The translations under genes were made by a program, and so were the position numbers. A model generated the notes under the pieces. It made no database searches. It was not told the origin of the DNA and saw only the letters and a list, made by a program, of their open reading frames with translations. This document shows, in pieces, positions 7,756-13,934 of a DNA stretch of 16,160 nt; positions within the stretch are counted from its first letter, which is position 1; each line of letters starts with the position of its first letter. This DNA is from DATHTK01 sp035463295 (GTDB lineage Bacteria > Actinomycetota > Rubrobacteria > Rubrobacterales > Rubrobacteraceae), in the NCBI GenBank assembly GCA_035463295.1, contig DATHTK010000058.1:1-16160 (forward strand), in the 5' to 3' direction.

Positions 7756-8752
7756 ACCGGCCTCTCCCCCCGTTCAGGATCAGCATCGCATCCCCGAACG
7801 AGTAGAACCGGTAGCGCTCCTCTACCGCGACCCGGTAGGCCTCGCGGAGCACACCCCGCCCGCCGAAGCTCATGACCATCGCGAGCAGCGTCGAGCGCGG
7901 GAGGTGGAAGTTGGTCAGCAGCGCATCGACCGCCCACCACTCGTATCCGGGGTATATAAAGAGCGTCGACTCCCCCTGGCGCTCGCCGCTCGCCGTCCAG
8001 CTCTCGAGCGTCCGCGCTACTGTCGTGCCCGCCGCAACGACCCGCTGTGCGCCCAGTACGACGCGGGCCGCCTCTTCGGGGACGCTGTAGCGCTCGGCGT
8101 GCATCCGGTGGTCCTCGAGCCTCTTCACCCTCACCGGGGCGAAGGTCCCGGTGCCCACGTGCAGCGTTATCCGCGCGATACTGGCGCCGGCCTCCTGCGC
8201 GCCTTCGAGCACTCTTTCGGTGAAGTGGAAGCCGGCGGTCGGGGCGGCGGCGGAGCCGGGTTCGCGCGCGTAGACGGTCTGATAGGCACGCTCCGAGGCT
8301 TCCGTGGGACGGATGTATGGGGGGAGCGGCATTCGCCCGCTCCGCTGCAGAGTGCTCCTGACGTCATCTCCCTCGACGACCCAGCGCCCTTCGCCGAGCG
8401 GTTCGACGACGCTGATCTCATCCCCGTTCACGGAGAGCGCCATCCCCCTCTTGAGGCGCTTGCTCGGCCGGGCGAGGACCTCCCACGGACCACCGAGGTC
8501 CCTCAGGAACAGGAGCTCGACCTCGCCGCCGGTCGGCCTTCGGACCATGAGCCGCGCCGGGAGGACCTTCGTCTCGTTCAGCACCAGGGCGTCGCCGCTA
8601 CGGAGAAAGCCCGGCAGATCCGAGAAGACGTGGTGAGAGATCCCGCCGGTCGCCGCGTCGACGACCATCAGGCGCGAGGCGTCGCGGGGTTCGGCAGGCC
8701 TCTGCGCGATAAGGGTCTCGGGCAGCTCGTAGTCGAGCTCGGAGGTCAGCAC
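7754..8752 (-). CDS. queA: S-adenosylmethionine:tRNA ribosyltransferase-isomerase QueA
   Basis: Transfers and isomerises the ribosyl part of S-adenosylmethionine onto preQ1-tRNA, giving epoxyqueuosine; it acts after Tgt. The 332-residue length is typical. Recognisable family blocks are LNETKVLPARL (58-68), GSAAAPTAGFHFT (166-178), HVGTGTFAPV and TNFHLPRSTLL near the C-terminus. The GTG start at 8752 is 8 nt after the DUF2905 stop with no clear Shine-Dalgarno, so it is probably translated by coupling. The last codons include a run of six G (7766-7771) before TAG at 7756-7754. It is cotranscribed with tgt. Confidence 0.96.
   Translation of the reverse strand: MLTSELDYELPETLIAQRPAEPRDASRLMVVDAATGGISHHVFSDLPGFLRSGDALVLNETKVLPARLMVRRPTGGEVELLFLRDLGGPWEVLARPSKRLKRGMALSVNGDEISVVEPLGEGRWVVEGDDVRSTLQRSGRMPLPPYIRPTEASERAYQTVYAREPGSAAAPTAGFHFTERVLEGAQEAGASIARITLHVGTGTFAPVRVKRLEDHRMHAERYSVPEEAARVVLGAQRVVAAGTTVARTLESWTASGERQGESTLFIYPGYEWWAVDALLTNFHLPRSTLLAMVMSFGGRGVLREAYRVAVEERYRFYSFGDAMLILNGGRGR
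7766..7771 (-). other. G6 homopolymer at the queA end, possible frameshift point
   Basis: Six consecutive G on the coding strand, five codons before the queA stop. The tgt frame is -1 relative to queA and is open through this region, so slippage here would join QueA to Tgt. It could equally be an assembly indel hotspot. The run is seen directly; its role is speculative. Confidence 0.3.
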
Positions 8753-8760
8753 ACGGCCAC

Positions 8761-8979
8761 CTAGCGACGCAAGAACAGGTTCAACAGGATCGTGCCCACC
8801 ACGGAGAGCAGGATCATGAGCCCTATCGGGAAGTAGAGGGTGAAGTTGCCGCGCCTGAAAACGAGGTCCCCCGGCAACCGGTCGAGCCCGAACCGGCCGA
8901 GCAACACGAAGAGCGCGCCCAGAACGAGCAGCGCGACTGCCCCGCCGATAAGCAGCTTCCCCATACCTTCCAGGCCCAT
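8761..8979 (-). CDS. DUF2905 family small membrane protein
   Basis: A 72-residue protein of unknown function. It has two hydrophobic helices (about 8-27 and 49-69) around a polar loop with the DUF2905 pattern LPGDLVFRRGNFTLYFPIG. Proteins of this family are small bacterial membrane proteins often encoded beside ruvB, queA and tgt. ATG 8979 is preferred over ATG 8964: TAGAAT lies 6 nt upstream of it, which suggests a leaderless transcript, and the family N-terminus is short. A GGAAGG abuts ATG 8964 but is too close to act as a ribosome-binding site. It leads a DUF2905-queA-tgt operon. Confidence 0.85.
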   Translation of the reverse strand: MGLEGMGKLLIGGAVALLVLGALFVLLGRFGLDRLPGDLVFRRGNFTLYFPIGLMILLSVVGTILLNLFLRR

Positions 8980-8985
8980 ATATCT

Positions 8986-9013
8986 ATTCTATTGGCCTCC
9001 CGACTAATGTCCA
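8986..9013 (-). promoter_or_regulatory. Promoter of the DUF2905-queA-tgt operon, predicted leaderless
   Basis: On the minus strand TGGACA (9008-9013, 5 of 6 to TTGACA) is followed after 16 bp by TAGAAT (8986-8991). Six nt then lead to ATG 8979, so the start point should coincide with the start codon. A GGGAGG in the spacer region lies upstream of the expected start point and would not be transcribed. This is the best-supported promoter of the window. Confidence 0.7.
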
Positions 9014-9082
9014 GATACCGGCCACAACCCTTATCGGAAGCTACGGATGGGATAGGTGGAACATCCCTCTAGCCCTTCTGCG

Positions 9083-9589
9083 TCAGCGGTCGAGCTCACC
9101 CAGCAAGTCGTCGACATCGAGGGGCCGCGTGACCATCGCCAGGGCGCCCTCGCTGTCGCGGGGCCACTCCTCCTGGGGTCGGTCGCGGTAGAGCTCGACG
9201 CCGTTCGCGTCCGGGTCGTGCAGGTAGAGCGCCTCGGAGACGCCGTGATCGGAGGCGCCGTCTATGGGGTAGTTCGCCTCCAGCAACCAGCGCAGAGCCT
9301 GGGCGAGGTCGCGCCGCTCGGGGTAGAGGATGGCGAGATGGAAGAGGCCGGCGGTGTCGCGCGGAGCCGGCGGGACGTTCCTCCCGGCCCAGGTGTTCAG
9401 GCCGATGTGGTGGTGGTAGCCGCCCGCGGAGAGAAAGACCGCCTCCTCGCCGTACCACTGCGTCACCTCGAACCCGAGTACGTCGCGATAGAAACCCAAC
9501 GACCGCTCGATGTTCCCAACCTTCAGGTGCACGTGCCCGATGCGGGTCTTCGGGGCGATCACACGCCCGGCGCGTCTCTCCGTCTCCAT
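9083..9589 (-). CDS. VOC-family ring-cleavage dioxygenase-like protein (CatE-like)
   Basis: A 168-residue vicinal-oxygen-chelate protein similar in motif pattern to Bacillus CatE-type catechol 2,3-dioxygenases, here with one full paired module. Likely metal ligands are H21 (GHVHLKV), H84 (GLFHLAI) and E132 (NGVELYRD). The GGYHHHIGLNTWAG block (56-69) is characteristic of this subgroup, and DPDANGVELY is the typical metal-site end. The chemistry cannot be fixed: extradiol dioxygenase is most likely, but other VOC activities remain possible. ATG 9589 has AGGGGAG 4 nt upstream. It follows the EamA gene by 46 nt and has its own candidate -10 box, so it may be read from both promoters. Confidence 0.88.
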   Translation of the reverse strand: METERRAGRVIAPKTRIGHVHLKVGNIERSLGFYRDVLGFEVTQWYGEEAVFLSAGGYHHHIGLNTWAGRNVPPAPRDTAGLFHLAILYPERRDLAQALRWLLEANYPIDGASDHGVSEALYLHDPDANGVELYRDRPQEEWPRDSEGALAMVTRPLDVDDLLGELDR

Positions 9590-9593
9590 GCCG

Positions 9594-9600
9594 CTCCCCT
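9594..9600 (-). promoter_or_regulatory. Shine-Dalgarno of the VOC gene
   Basis: AGGGGAG on the minus strand, 4 nt before ATG 9589; it fixes this start. Confidence 0.75.
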
Positions 9601-9622
9601 TTCTGGATGCCTCGGCGCAGTT

Positions 9623-9628
9623 ATTCTA
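9623..9628 (-). promoter_or_regulatory. -10 box candidate for the VOC gene
   Basis: TAGAAT on the minus strand begins 7 nt after the EamA stop codon. The predicted start point near 9616 gives a leader of about 27 nt that includes the AGGGGAG site. No good -35 is visible at 16-18 bp. Confidence 0.45.
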
Positions 9629-9635
9629 CCGCCCG

Positions 9636-10508
9636 CTACCTGCCGCGGGAGTTGACGATCACTACGCCGGCGAGCACGATAACGCCTCCCACCGCCGAGA
9701 GGAGCGTCGGCACCTCCCCGAGCCAGAGCCACGCGATAACGAACGCCACCGGCGCGATGAGGTAGAGAAAGCTCGCCCCCCGCGCGGCGGGCAGGCGTGA
9801 GAGCGCGTAAGCGTAGGTCACGTACGCCACAGCGGTGGGAAAGAGCCCCAGGTAGACCACCGCAAGCGTCGTCTCGATCGGCGCCTCGCGCACCGCCTCC
9901 GGAAGACCGGGCAGAAAGATCAGCGTGAAGAGCGTTCCCGCCCAGACAGCGTAGGTAGTAAACGCGAGCGGACCATACTTGCGCAGGTACGGTCTCTGGA
10001 CCACGATGTAGACGCTCACCGCCACTGCGGAGACGAGGATCACGAACGTGCCCGGCGCGAGGCGCAGGTCCCCGCCCTCTCCCAGCCCGATGAGGGCGGC
10101 CCCGAAGAAGCTGATAAGCATCCCCACCCAGCCCCAAAGCCTAAGCCGCTCCCCGAGAAAAGCCGTCGCCAGGAGAGCGGTAAAGATCGGGGCCGTGTTC
10201 ACCAGGATCGCGGCCGGGCCCGAGCCGACGGTAAGCTCCCCGTAGTTCAGCGCGATGTGATAGACGGCGAAGGCGAGAAAGCCGCTGAGTGCGATGACTG
10301 GCAGATCCCGCACCTCCGGCATCCCCATCCGCACCCAGGCGGCGTAGATGGCGAGCGCCCCCGAGGCGACGAGAAGCCGCAAGAGCGCCACCTGACCGGG
10401 GCCGTACGCCTCGAGCCCGGCGCGAATGCCCGCGAAGGCGGAGGCCCAGACAAAGATGGTCAGGCCCAGGGAGACCGCTATCCGGAGGTCGGACCCTGCG
10501 CTCTTCAC
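9636..10508 (-). CDS. EamA-family (DMT superfamily) transporter
   Basis: A 290-residue integral membrane protein with about ten hydrophobic helices in two repeated EamA halves (about 10-140 and 150-285). Conserved features include FVWASAFAGIRAGLE near the start, GPAAILVNTAPIFTALLA with FLGERL in the first half, and YLIAPVAFVIAWLWLGEVPT in the second. Family members export amino acids or other metabolites, or act as general metabolite exporters; the substrate cannot be inferred. The GTG start at 10508 lies 6 nt after a TAGAAT element, with no Shine-Dalgarno, consistent with leaderless translation. It is divergent from ilvD across a 103-nt gap and is followed by the VOC gene. Confidence 0.93.
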   Translation of the reverse strand: MKSAGSDLRIAVSLGLTIFVWASAFAGIRAGLEAYGPGQVALLRLLVASGALAIYAAWVRMGMPEVRDLPVIALSGFLAFAVYHIALNYGELTVGSGPAAILVNTAPIFTALLATAFLGERLRLWGWVGMLISFFGAALIGLGEGGDLRLAPGTFVILVSAVAVSVYIVVQRPYLRKYGPLAFTTYAVWAGTLFTLIFLPGLPEAVREAPIETTLAVVYLGLFPTAVAYVTYAYALSRLPAARGASFLYLIAPVAFVIAWLWLGEVPTLLSAVGGVIVLAGVVIVNSRGR

Positions 10509-10514
10509 CGGGCC

Positions 10515-10520
10515 ATTCTA
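10515..10520 (-). promoter_or_regulatory. -10 box of the EamA gene, predicted leaderless
   Basis: TAGAAT on the minus strand, followed by 6 nt and then GTG 10508, the same geometry as the DUF2905 promoter. No convincing -35 is seen. It shares the 103-nt divergent region with the ilvD promoter. Confidence 0.5.
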
Positions 10521-10565
10521 CAACCCCGGCTCTCGATCGCTTGTTGCGCCCGGTGGCGCCTTGTC

Positions 10566-10571
10566 TATACT
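10566..10571 (+). promoter_or_regulatory. -10 box of ilvD
   Basis: TATACT on the plus strand, with TTGCGC 16 bp upstream (10544-10549) as a poor -35. The start point near 10578 gives a leader of about 34 nt ending in a Shine-Dalgarno. That leader is too short for a T-box or an attenuator, so no such control is visible. Confidence 0.5.
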
Positions 10572-10600
10572 CCGGGGGCGAGCTTCGGACCTTAGAGAAC

Positions 10601-10606
10601 GGGGAG
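10601..10606 (+). promoter_or_regulatory. Shine-Dalgarno of ilvD
   Basis: GGGGAG, 5 nt before ATG 10612. It selects this start over frame-open upstream ATGs, which would run through the promoter and into the divergent EamA gene. Confidence 0.75.
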
Positions 10607-10611
10607 AGAAC

Positions 10612-12321
10612 ATGCAGACCACCGACACGCGACACAGAAGCCGCATCATCCTCGACGGGCGCGACCGCGCGCCCGCGCGCTCGTTCCTCAAGGGGATGGG
10701 CTACAGCGAGGAGGCGCTCAACAAACCCATCGTCGGGGTGGCTCACTCCTGGATCGAGACGATGCCCTGCAACTACACCCACCGCCGCCTCGCCGAAAAG
10801 GTCAAGGAGGGCATCCGGGAGGCGGGCGGTACCCCGATGGAGCTCAACACCGTCTCCATCTCCGACGGCATCACGATGGGGACGCAGGGTATGAAGACCT
10901 CCCTCGTGAGCCGCGAGGTGAACGCCGACTCGATCGAGCTCGTGGGGCGCGGCCATATGTTCGACGCCGTCGTCACCATCGTCGGCTGCGACAAGACCAT
11001 CCCCGCCGCCGCGATGGCCCACGTCCGGCTCGGCGTCCCGGGGGTGATCGTCTACTCCGGCTCCATCGCCCCCGGACGCTTCAAGGGCCGCGACGTCACG
11101 ATCCAGGATGTCTTCGAGGGCGTCGGCGCCAATGCGGCGGGCAGGATGAGCGACGAGGACCTGAAGGACCTCGAGGAGCACGCGTGCCCCGGCGCTGGCG
11201 CGTGCGGCGGCCAGTTCACAGCTAACACGATGGCGATGGCGCTCGAGTTCCTGGGCCTCTCGCCGCTGGGCTCGGCCAGCCCGCCGGCCCTCGACGCCCG
11301 CAAGGACGAGAAGTGCCTGGAGGCCGGACGGCTCGTGATGGAGCTGCTCGAGCGCGGCCTGACCCCGGAGCGCATCCTCACCCGCGCCTCCTTCGAGAAC
11401 GCCATCGCCGCCGGCGCGGCGAGCGGCGGCTCAACCAACCTGGTCCTGCACCTCCTGGCCATCGCCCGCGAGGCGGGCATCCCGCTCGACATAGACGACT
11501 TCGACCGCGTCAGCGAGCGTACCCCCACCATCGCCGACCTCAAGCCCGGCGGCCGCTACACCGCAGTAGACCTCGACCGCGCCGGCGGGACCCGGCTCTT
11601 CGGCCGGCGGCTCCTCGACGCCGGCCTACTCGACGGCGCTCAGCTCACCGTGAGCGGCAAGACCCTCGCCGAAGAGATCGAAGGGGCCGAGGAGCCCGCC
11701 GGGCAGGACGTGATCACACCGGTCGAACGTCCGCTCAGCCCGACCGGGGGACTCGTGATCCTGAAGGGCAATGTCGCCCCCGAGGGATGCGTCGTAAAGG
11801 TCGCCGGCTACACCCGACTGGAGCACACGGGCCCCGCGCGCCTCTTCGACTCCGAGGAAGAGGCGATGGAGGCGGTGCAGGCCGGCCTGATCTCGGCCGG
11901 GGACGTCATCGTCATCCGCTACGAGGGGCCGCGCGGCGGCCCCGGGATGCGCGAGATGCTCGGCGTAACGGCCGCCATCGTCGGGCAGGGCCTCGGAGAG
12001 TCCGTCGCCCTGCTGACTGACGGCCGCTTCTCCGGCGCGACCCGCGGGCTCATGGCCGGCCACGTCTCCCCGGAGGCCGCCCACGGCGGCCCGATAGCAG
12101 CCCTGAGGGACGGCGATGTGATCACCTTCGACATCCCAGGCAGGACCCTTGACGTAGACCTGCCCGCCACGGCGATAGAGGAGCGCCTTCGCGAGTGGAC
12201 CGAACCGGAGCCCCGCTACGCGACCGGCGTGATGGCGAAGTACGCCGCGCTCGTCTCCTCCGCCTCCGAAGGCGCCGTCACCATCCCGGTCCTCACCCCG
12301 ATGAGCGGTCCGGACGCCTGA
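10612..12321 (+). CDS. ilvD: Dihydroxy-acid dehydratase IlvD
   Basis: Dehydrates 2,3-dihydroxy-isovalerate and 2,3-dihydroxy-3-methylvalerate to the 2-keto acids that precede valine and isoleucine. The 569 residues span the full family length. The iron-sulfur cysteines are C53 (ETMPCNYT), C126 (VGCDKTIPAAAM) and C198 (GACGGQFTANTM). D85, D127 and K128 match the metal-binding and carbamylated-lysine positions. The C-terminal barrel contains the conserved TDGRFSGATRG and GHVSPEA blocks. It is the only gene on the plus strand and stands alone: no other ilv or leu genes are beside it. It is divergent from an EamA exporter and convergent with the App1 gene, 35 nt apart, where no clear terminator is seen. 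Confidence 0.98.
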   Translation: MQTTDTRHRSRIILDGRDRAPARSFLKGMGYSEEALNKPIVGVAHSWIETMPCNYTHRRLAEKVKEGIREAGGTPMELNTVSISDGITMGTQGMKTSLVSREVNADSIELVGRGHMFDAVVTIVGCDKTIPAAAMAHVRLGVPGVIVYSGSIAPGRFKGRDVTIQDVFEGVGANAAGRMSDEDLKDLEEHACPGAGACGGQFTANTMAMALEFLGLSPLGSASPPALDARKDEKCLEAGRLVMELLERGLTPERILTRASFENAIAAGAASGGSTNLVLHLLAIAREAGIPLDIDDFDRVSERTPTIADLKPGGRYTAVDLDRAGGTRLFGRRLLDAGLLDGAQLTVSGKTLAEEIEGAEEPAGQDVITPVERPLSPTGGLVILKGNVAPEGCVVKVAGYTRLEHTGPARLFDSEEEAMEAVQAGLISAGDVIVIRYEGPRGGPGMREMLGVTAAIVGQGLGESVALLTDGRFSGATRGLMAGHVSPEAAHGGPIAALRDGDVITFDIPGRTLDVDLPATAIEERLREWTEPEPRYATGVMAKYAALVSSASEGAVTIPVLTPMSGPDA

Positions 12322-12356
12322 GGACCTTCGCTATCCGGGCCCGCGGCGACGATATA

Positions 12357-13463
12357 TCAGGTTCTAGCGCCGCCGCGGACCCGGATCCCGGGTACCGCCT
12401 CGGGCGCGATCAGCCCGGTGTGCGAGGCGTGCTCGGCGACGCCGGCCGTATCACCCGTGAGGACCATCTGCGTCCCGAGACCTCGGAGCGCCGAGGCAAT
12501 GGCGTGCACCTCGGCGTCTCGCTCGCGCGTAGTCACGTCCCGGATGTAGATCGCACGGATACGCCCCGGGTGCTCCCGGACGATCTGGGCGTAGATCTCC
12601 GGGTCCTTCTCCCCCGAGTCGCCGATCAGGACGAAGGGCAGGTCGGGATAGGTTCGAAGCAGGGTGCGGATGATGCCGAGCTTGTGATCGCGGTGCTTCC
12701 CCAGCACCGTGGGGCTCCAGTCCTTTAGGAATAGCGGCCCGGCCGGGACGCCGTGAACGTCCAGAAAGTCCTCCAGCACGTCGTAGATGTTCCAGGGGCT
12801 GCTCGATACGTAGAAGACCGGGTTCCGCGACCGCCCGCCGGGGCCGCGCCTCAACGCTTCGTAGAACTCCGCCACCCCCTCGAACGGCAGCCTGGTGTGC
12901 GCGTTGTTCAGCAAGACTATCCAGGCCATCTTCAGGACACTCGTCGCGTTCGAGCGCACCACCGTATCGTCGAGGTCGCTTATGACGCCGAACTCCGCCT
13001 CGCCCGGTACGAGGACCCGGCCCGTGGAGCGCACGGCTCCCCCGCCGGGGGATCCCGGAGAGATCAGTTCCACCTCTACCGCGTGCCACGCGGTCTCTCC
13101 TTCGAGAGGTTCCGGCAACTCGAGGCGGACGTCGAAGAACCCCTCCTCGTCGGCCACGGCCTCGATTAGAAGTTCCCCGAGACGGGCGCGAACGCGGGCG
13201 CCGGCGACCTCGGAGCTCGCGAAGCGCCGGGCCATGTTCCTCAAGTTAACCCACGGCGTATGGTCCCGACCGGAGCGGCTGACGCCGGTCTCCTCCAGAA
13301 CCCGGCCCTTGAGGTAGAGTTGCCGCCGCGTGCCGTGGCCCCTGTAGCACGAGATCTCGAACGGCTCGAGCAGCCCGAAGCGCCGCTTGAACTCGAACCT
13401 GAACCTGTCGAAGCGCTCCTCCAGAGCCCGCGCCACGCCTACGACCCGCGATCCCCAACCCAC
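12357..13463 (-). CDS. App1-like phosphatase (DUF2183, HAD-type catalytic domain)
   Basis: A 368-residue protein whose C-terminal half is a DUF2183/App1 phosphatase domain. The motif DLDDT (163-167) is the DxDxT nucleophile motif, followed by YVSSSPWNIYD (218-228), a basic block GKHRDHKLGII and the acidic GDSGEKDPE (281-289). Yeast App1 is a phosphatidate phosphatase; the activity of bacterial homologues is largely untested. The N-terminal half (about 30-155) looks like the beta-rich domain that normally precedes the catalytic part, and no signal peptide is present. GTG 13463 is chosen because a strong GAGGAGAGGGGAG purine tract stands directly upstream. The frame remains open far upstream, but that part is shadow sequence over the preceding gene. 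It lies 59 nt after the Sm-like gene and is likely cotranscribed with it. Confidence 0.88.
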   Translation of the reverse strand: MGWGSRVVGVARALEERFDRFRFEFKRRFGLLEPFEISCYRGHGTRRQLYLKGRVLEETGVSRSGRDHTPWVNLRNMARRFASSEVAGARVRARLGELLIEAVADEEGFFDVRLELPEPLEGETAWHAVEVELISPGSPGGGAVRSTGRVLVPGEAEFGVISDLDDTVVRSNATSVLKMAWIVLLNNAHTRLPFEGVAEFYEALRRGPGGRSRNPVFYVSSSPWNIYDVLEDFLDVHGVPAGPLFLKDWSPTVLGKHRDHKLGIIRTLLRTYPDLPFVLIGDSGEKDPEIYAQIVREHPGRIRAIYIRDVTTRERDAEVHAIASALRGLGTQMVLTGDTAGVAEHASHTGLIAPEAVPGIRVRGGART

Positions 13464-13466
13464 CGT

Positions 13467-13479
13467 CTCCCCTCTCCTC
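13467..13479 (-). promoter_or_regulatory. Shine-Dalgarno of the App1-like gene
   Basis: A purine-only tract of 13 nt on the minus strand containing AGGAG and AGGGGAG, 3-10 nt before GTG 13463; it decides the start. Confidence 0.75.
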
Positions 13480-13522
13480 GGAAAGCCGCAACGATCGGTG
13501 CGTTCCGTGCGGGCCCCGAGCA

Positions 13523-13807
13523 CTAGCTCGGCAGGAACTTGACTCGCCTCGGCGCGACCTCGCGGATAACCACCTGTTCTATGCTGGACCACGGCAGAAA
13601 GACATACCCGCCGGCCTCGCCGGGCTCCCGCACGTCGAGCAGCAAACCCTCCGGCTCCCGGTCGCAGATCTGACCCGACATCTCCCTGCCGCTCCACGTA
13701 GCGACCGCTACGGTTACGCCTTTCTTGAGGGCGTCGGAGACCCTGGGCACCTGGTCGGTCCAATACTCGGAGTCCGCACCCACTCTCTTGCCGGCGTTTC
13801 TATTCAA
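13523..13807 (-). CDS. Unrecognised small protein with Sm-like barrel pattern
   Basis: A 94-residue protein I do not recognise. After a polar N-terminus (1-27) comes a predicted beta-rich core: GVTVAVATWSGREMSGQI (30-47), then EGLLLDVRE (53-61), then GGYVFLPWSSIEQVVI (66-81). This order (strand, exposed Gly-Arg turn, Gly-bearing strand, long strand, Phe-x-Pro-Trp-x-x-Ile) resembles the Sm/Hfq small-barrel fold, but with no family signature I can name. TTG 13807 is preferred because GAGAGG sits 7 nt upstream; GTG 13783 and GTG 13849 are alternatives. Codon use matches its neighbours. It lies between ruvB (127 nt away) and the App1 gene (59 nt away), so it may be cotranscribed with either. Function is unknown; an RNA-binding or scaffold role would be speculation. 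Confidence 0.65.
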   Translation of the reverse strand: MNRNAGKRVGADSEYWTDQVPRVSDALKKGVTVAVATWSGREMSGQICDREPEGLLLDVREPGEAGGYVFLPWSSIEQVVIREVAPRRVKFLPS

Positions 13808-13814
13808 GATGCCG

Positions 13815-13820
13815 CCTCTC
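13815..13820 (-). promoter_or_regulatory. Shine-Dalgarno supporting a TTG start
   Basis: GAGAGG on the minus strand, 7 nt before TTG 13807. The two competing GTG codons have weaker upstream purine matches. Confidence 0.45.
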
Positions 13821-13934
13821 GCGGTGTCTCCTCGCCCTGTATTTACCACGCCCGCCCCGCTCTCACAACACCCCCCGGCTGCGGCGTACATCCCTACACC
13901 GGGAGTGGCCGGGCTCGAAAGAGAGTCCGGGTCC

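Noticed and set aside
7746..7940. Tgt start at GTG 7940 (65-residue extension)
   Set aside because: It would overlap queA by 187 nt, is Arg/Gly/Ala-rich shadow sequence, and has no counterpart in the Tgt family.
9652..9657. TTGACG on the plus strand as a -35 box
   Set aside because: It lies at the end of the EamA coding region (Val-Asn codons) with no plus-strand -10 or gene downstream.
10578..10611. Attenuator or T-box leader before ilvD
   Set aside because: The predicted leader is about 34 nt, with no leader peptide, no specifier-like structure and no terminator hairpin.
12322..12356. Bidirectional terminator between convergent ilvD and the App1 gene
   Set aside because: The gap has the palindromes CGGGCCCG and GATATATC but no stem-loop followed by a T run.
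13464..13763. N-terminal 100-residue extension of the App1-like protein
   Set aside because: It overlaps the Sm-like gene in another frame and is low-complexity. A strong Shine-Dalgarno supports GTG 13463.
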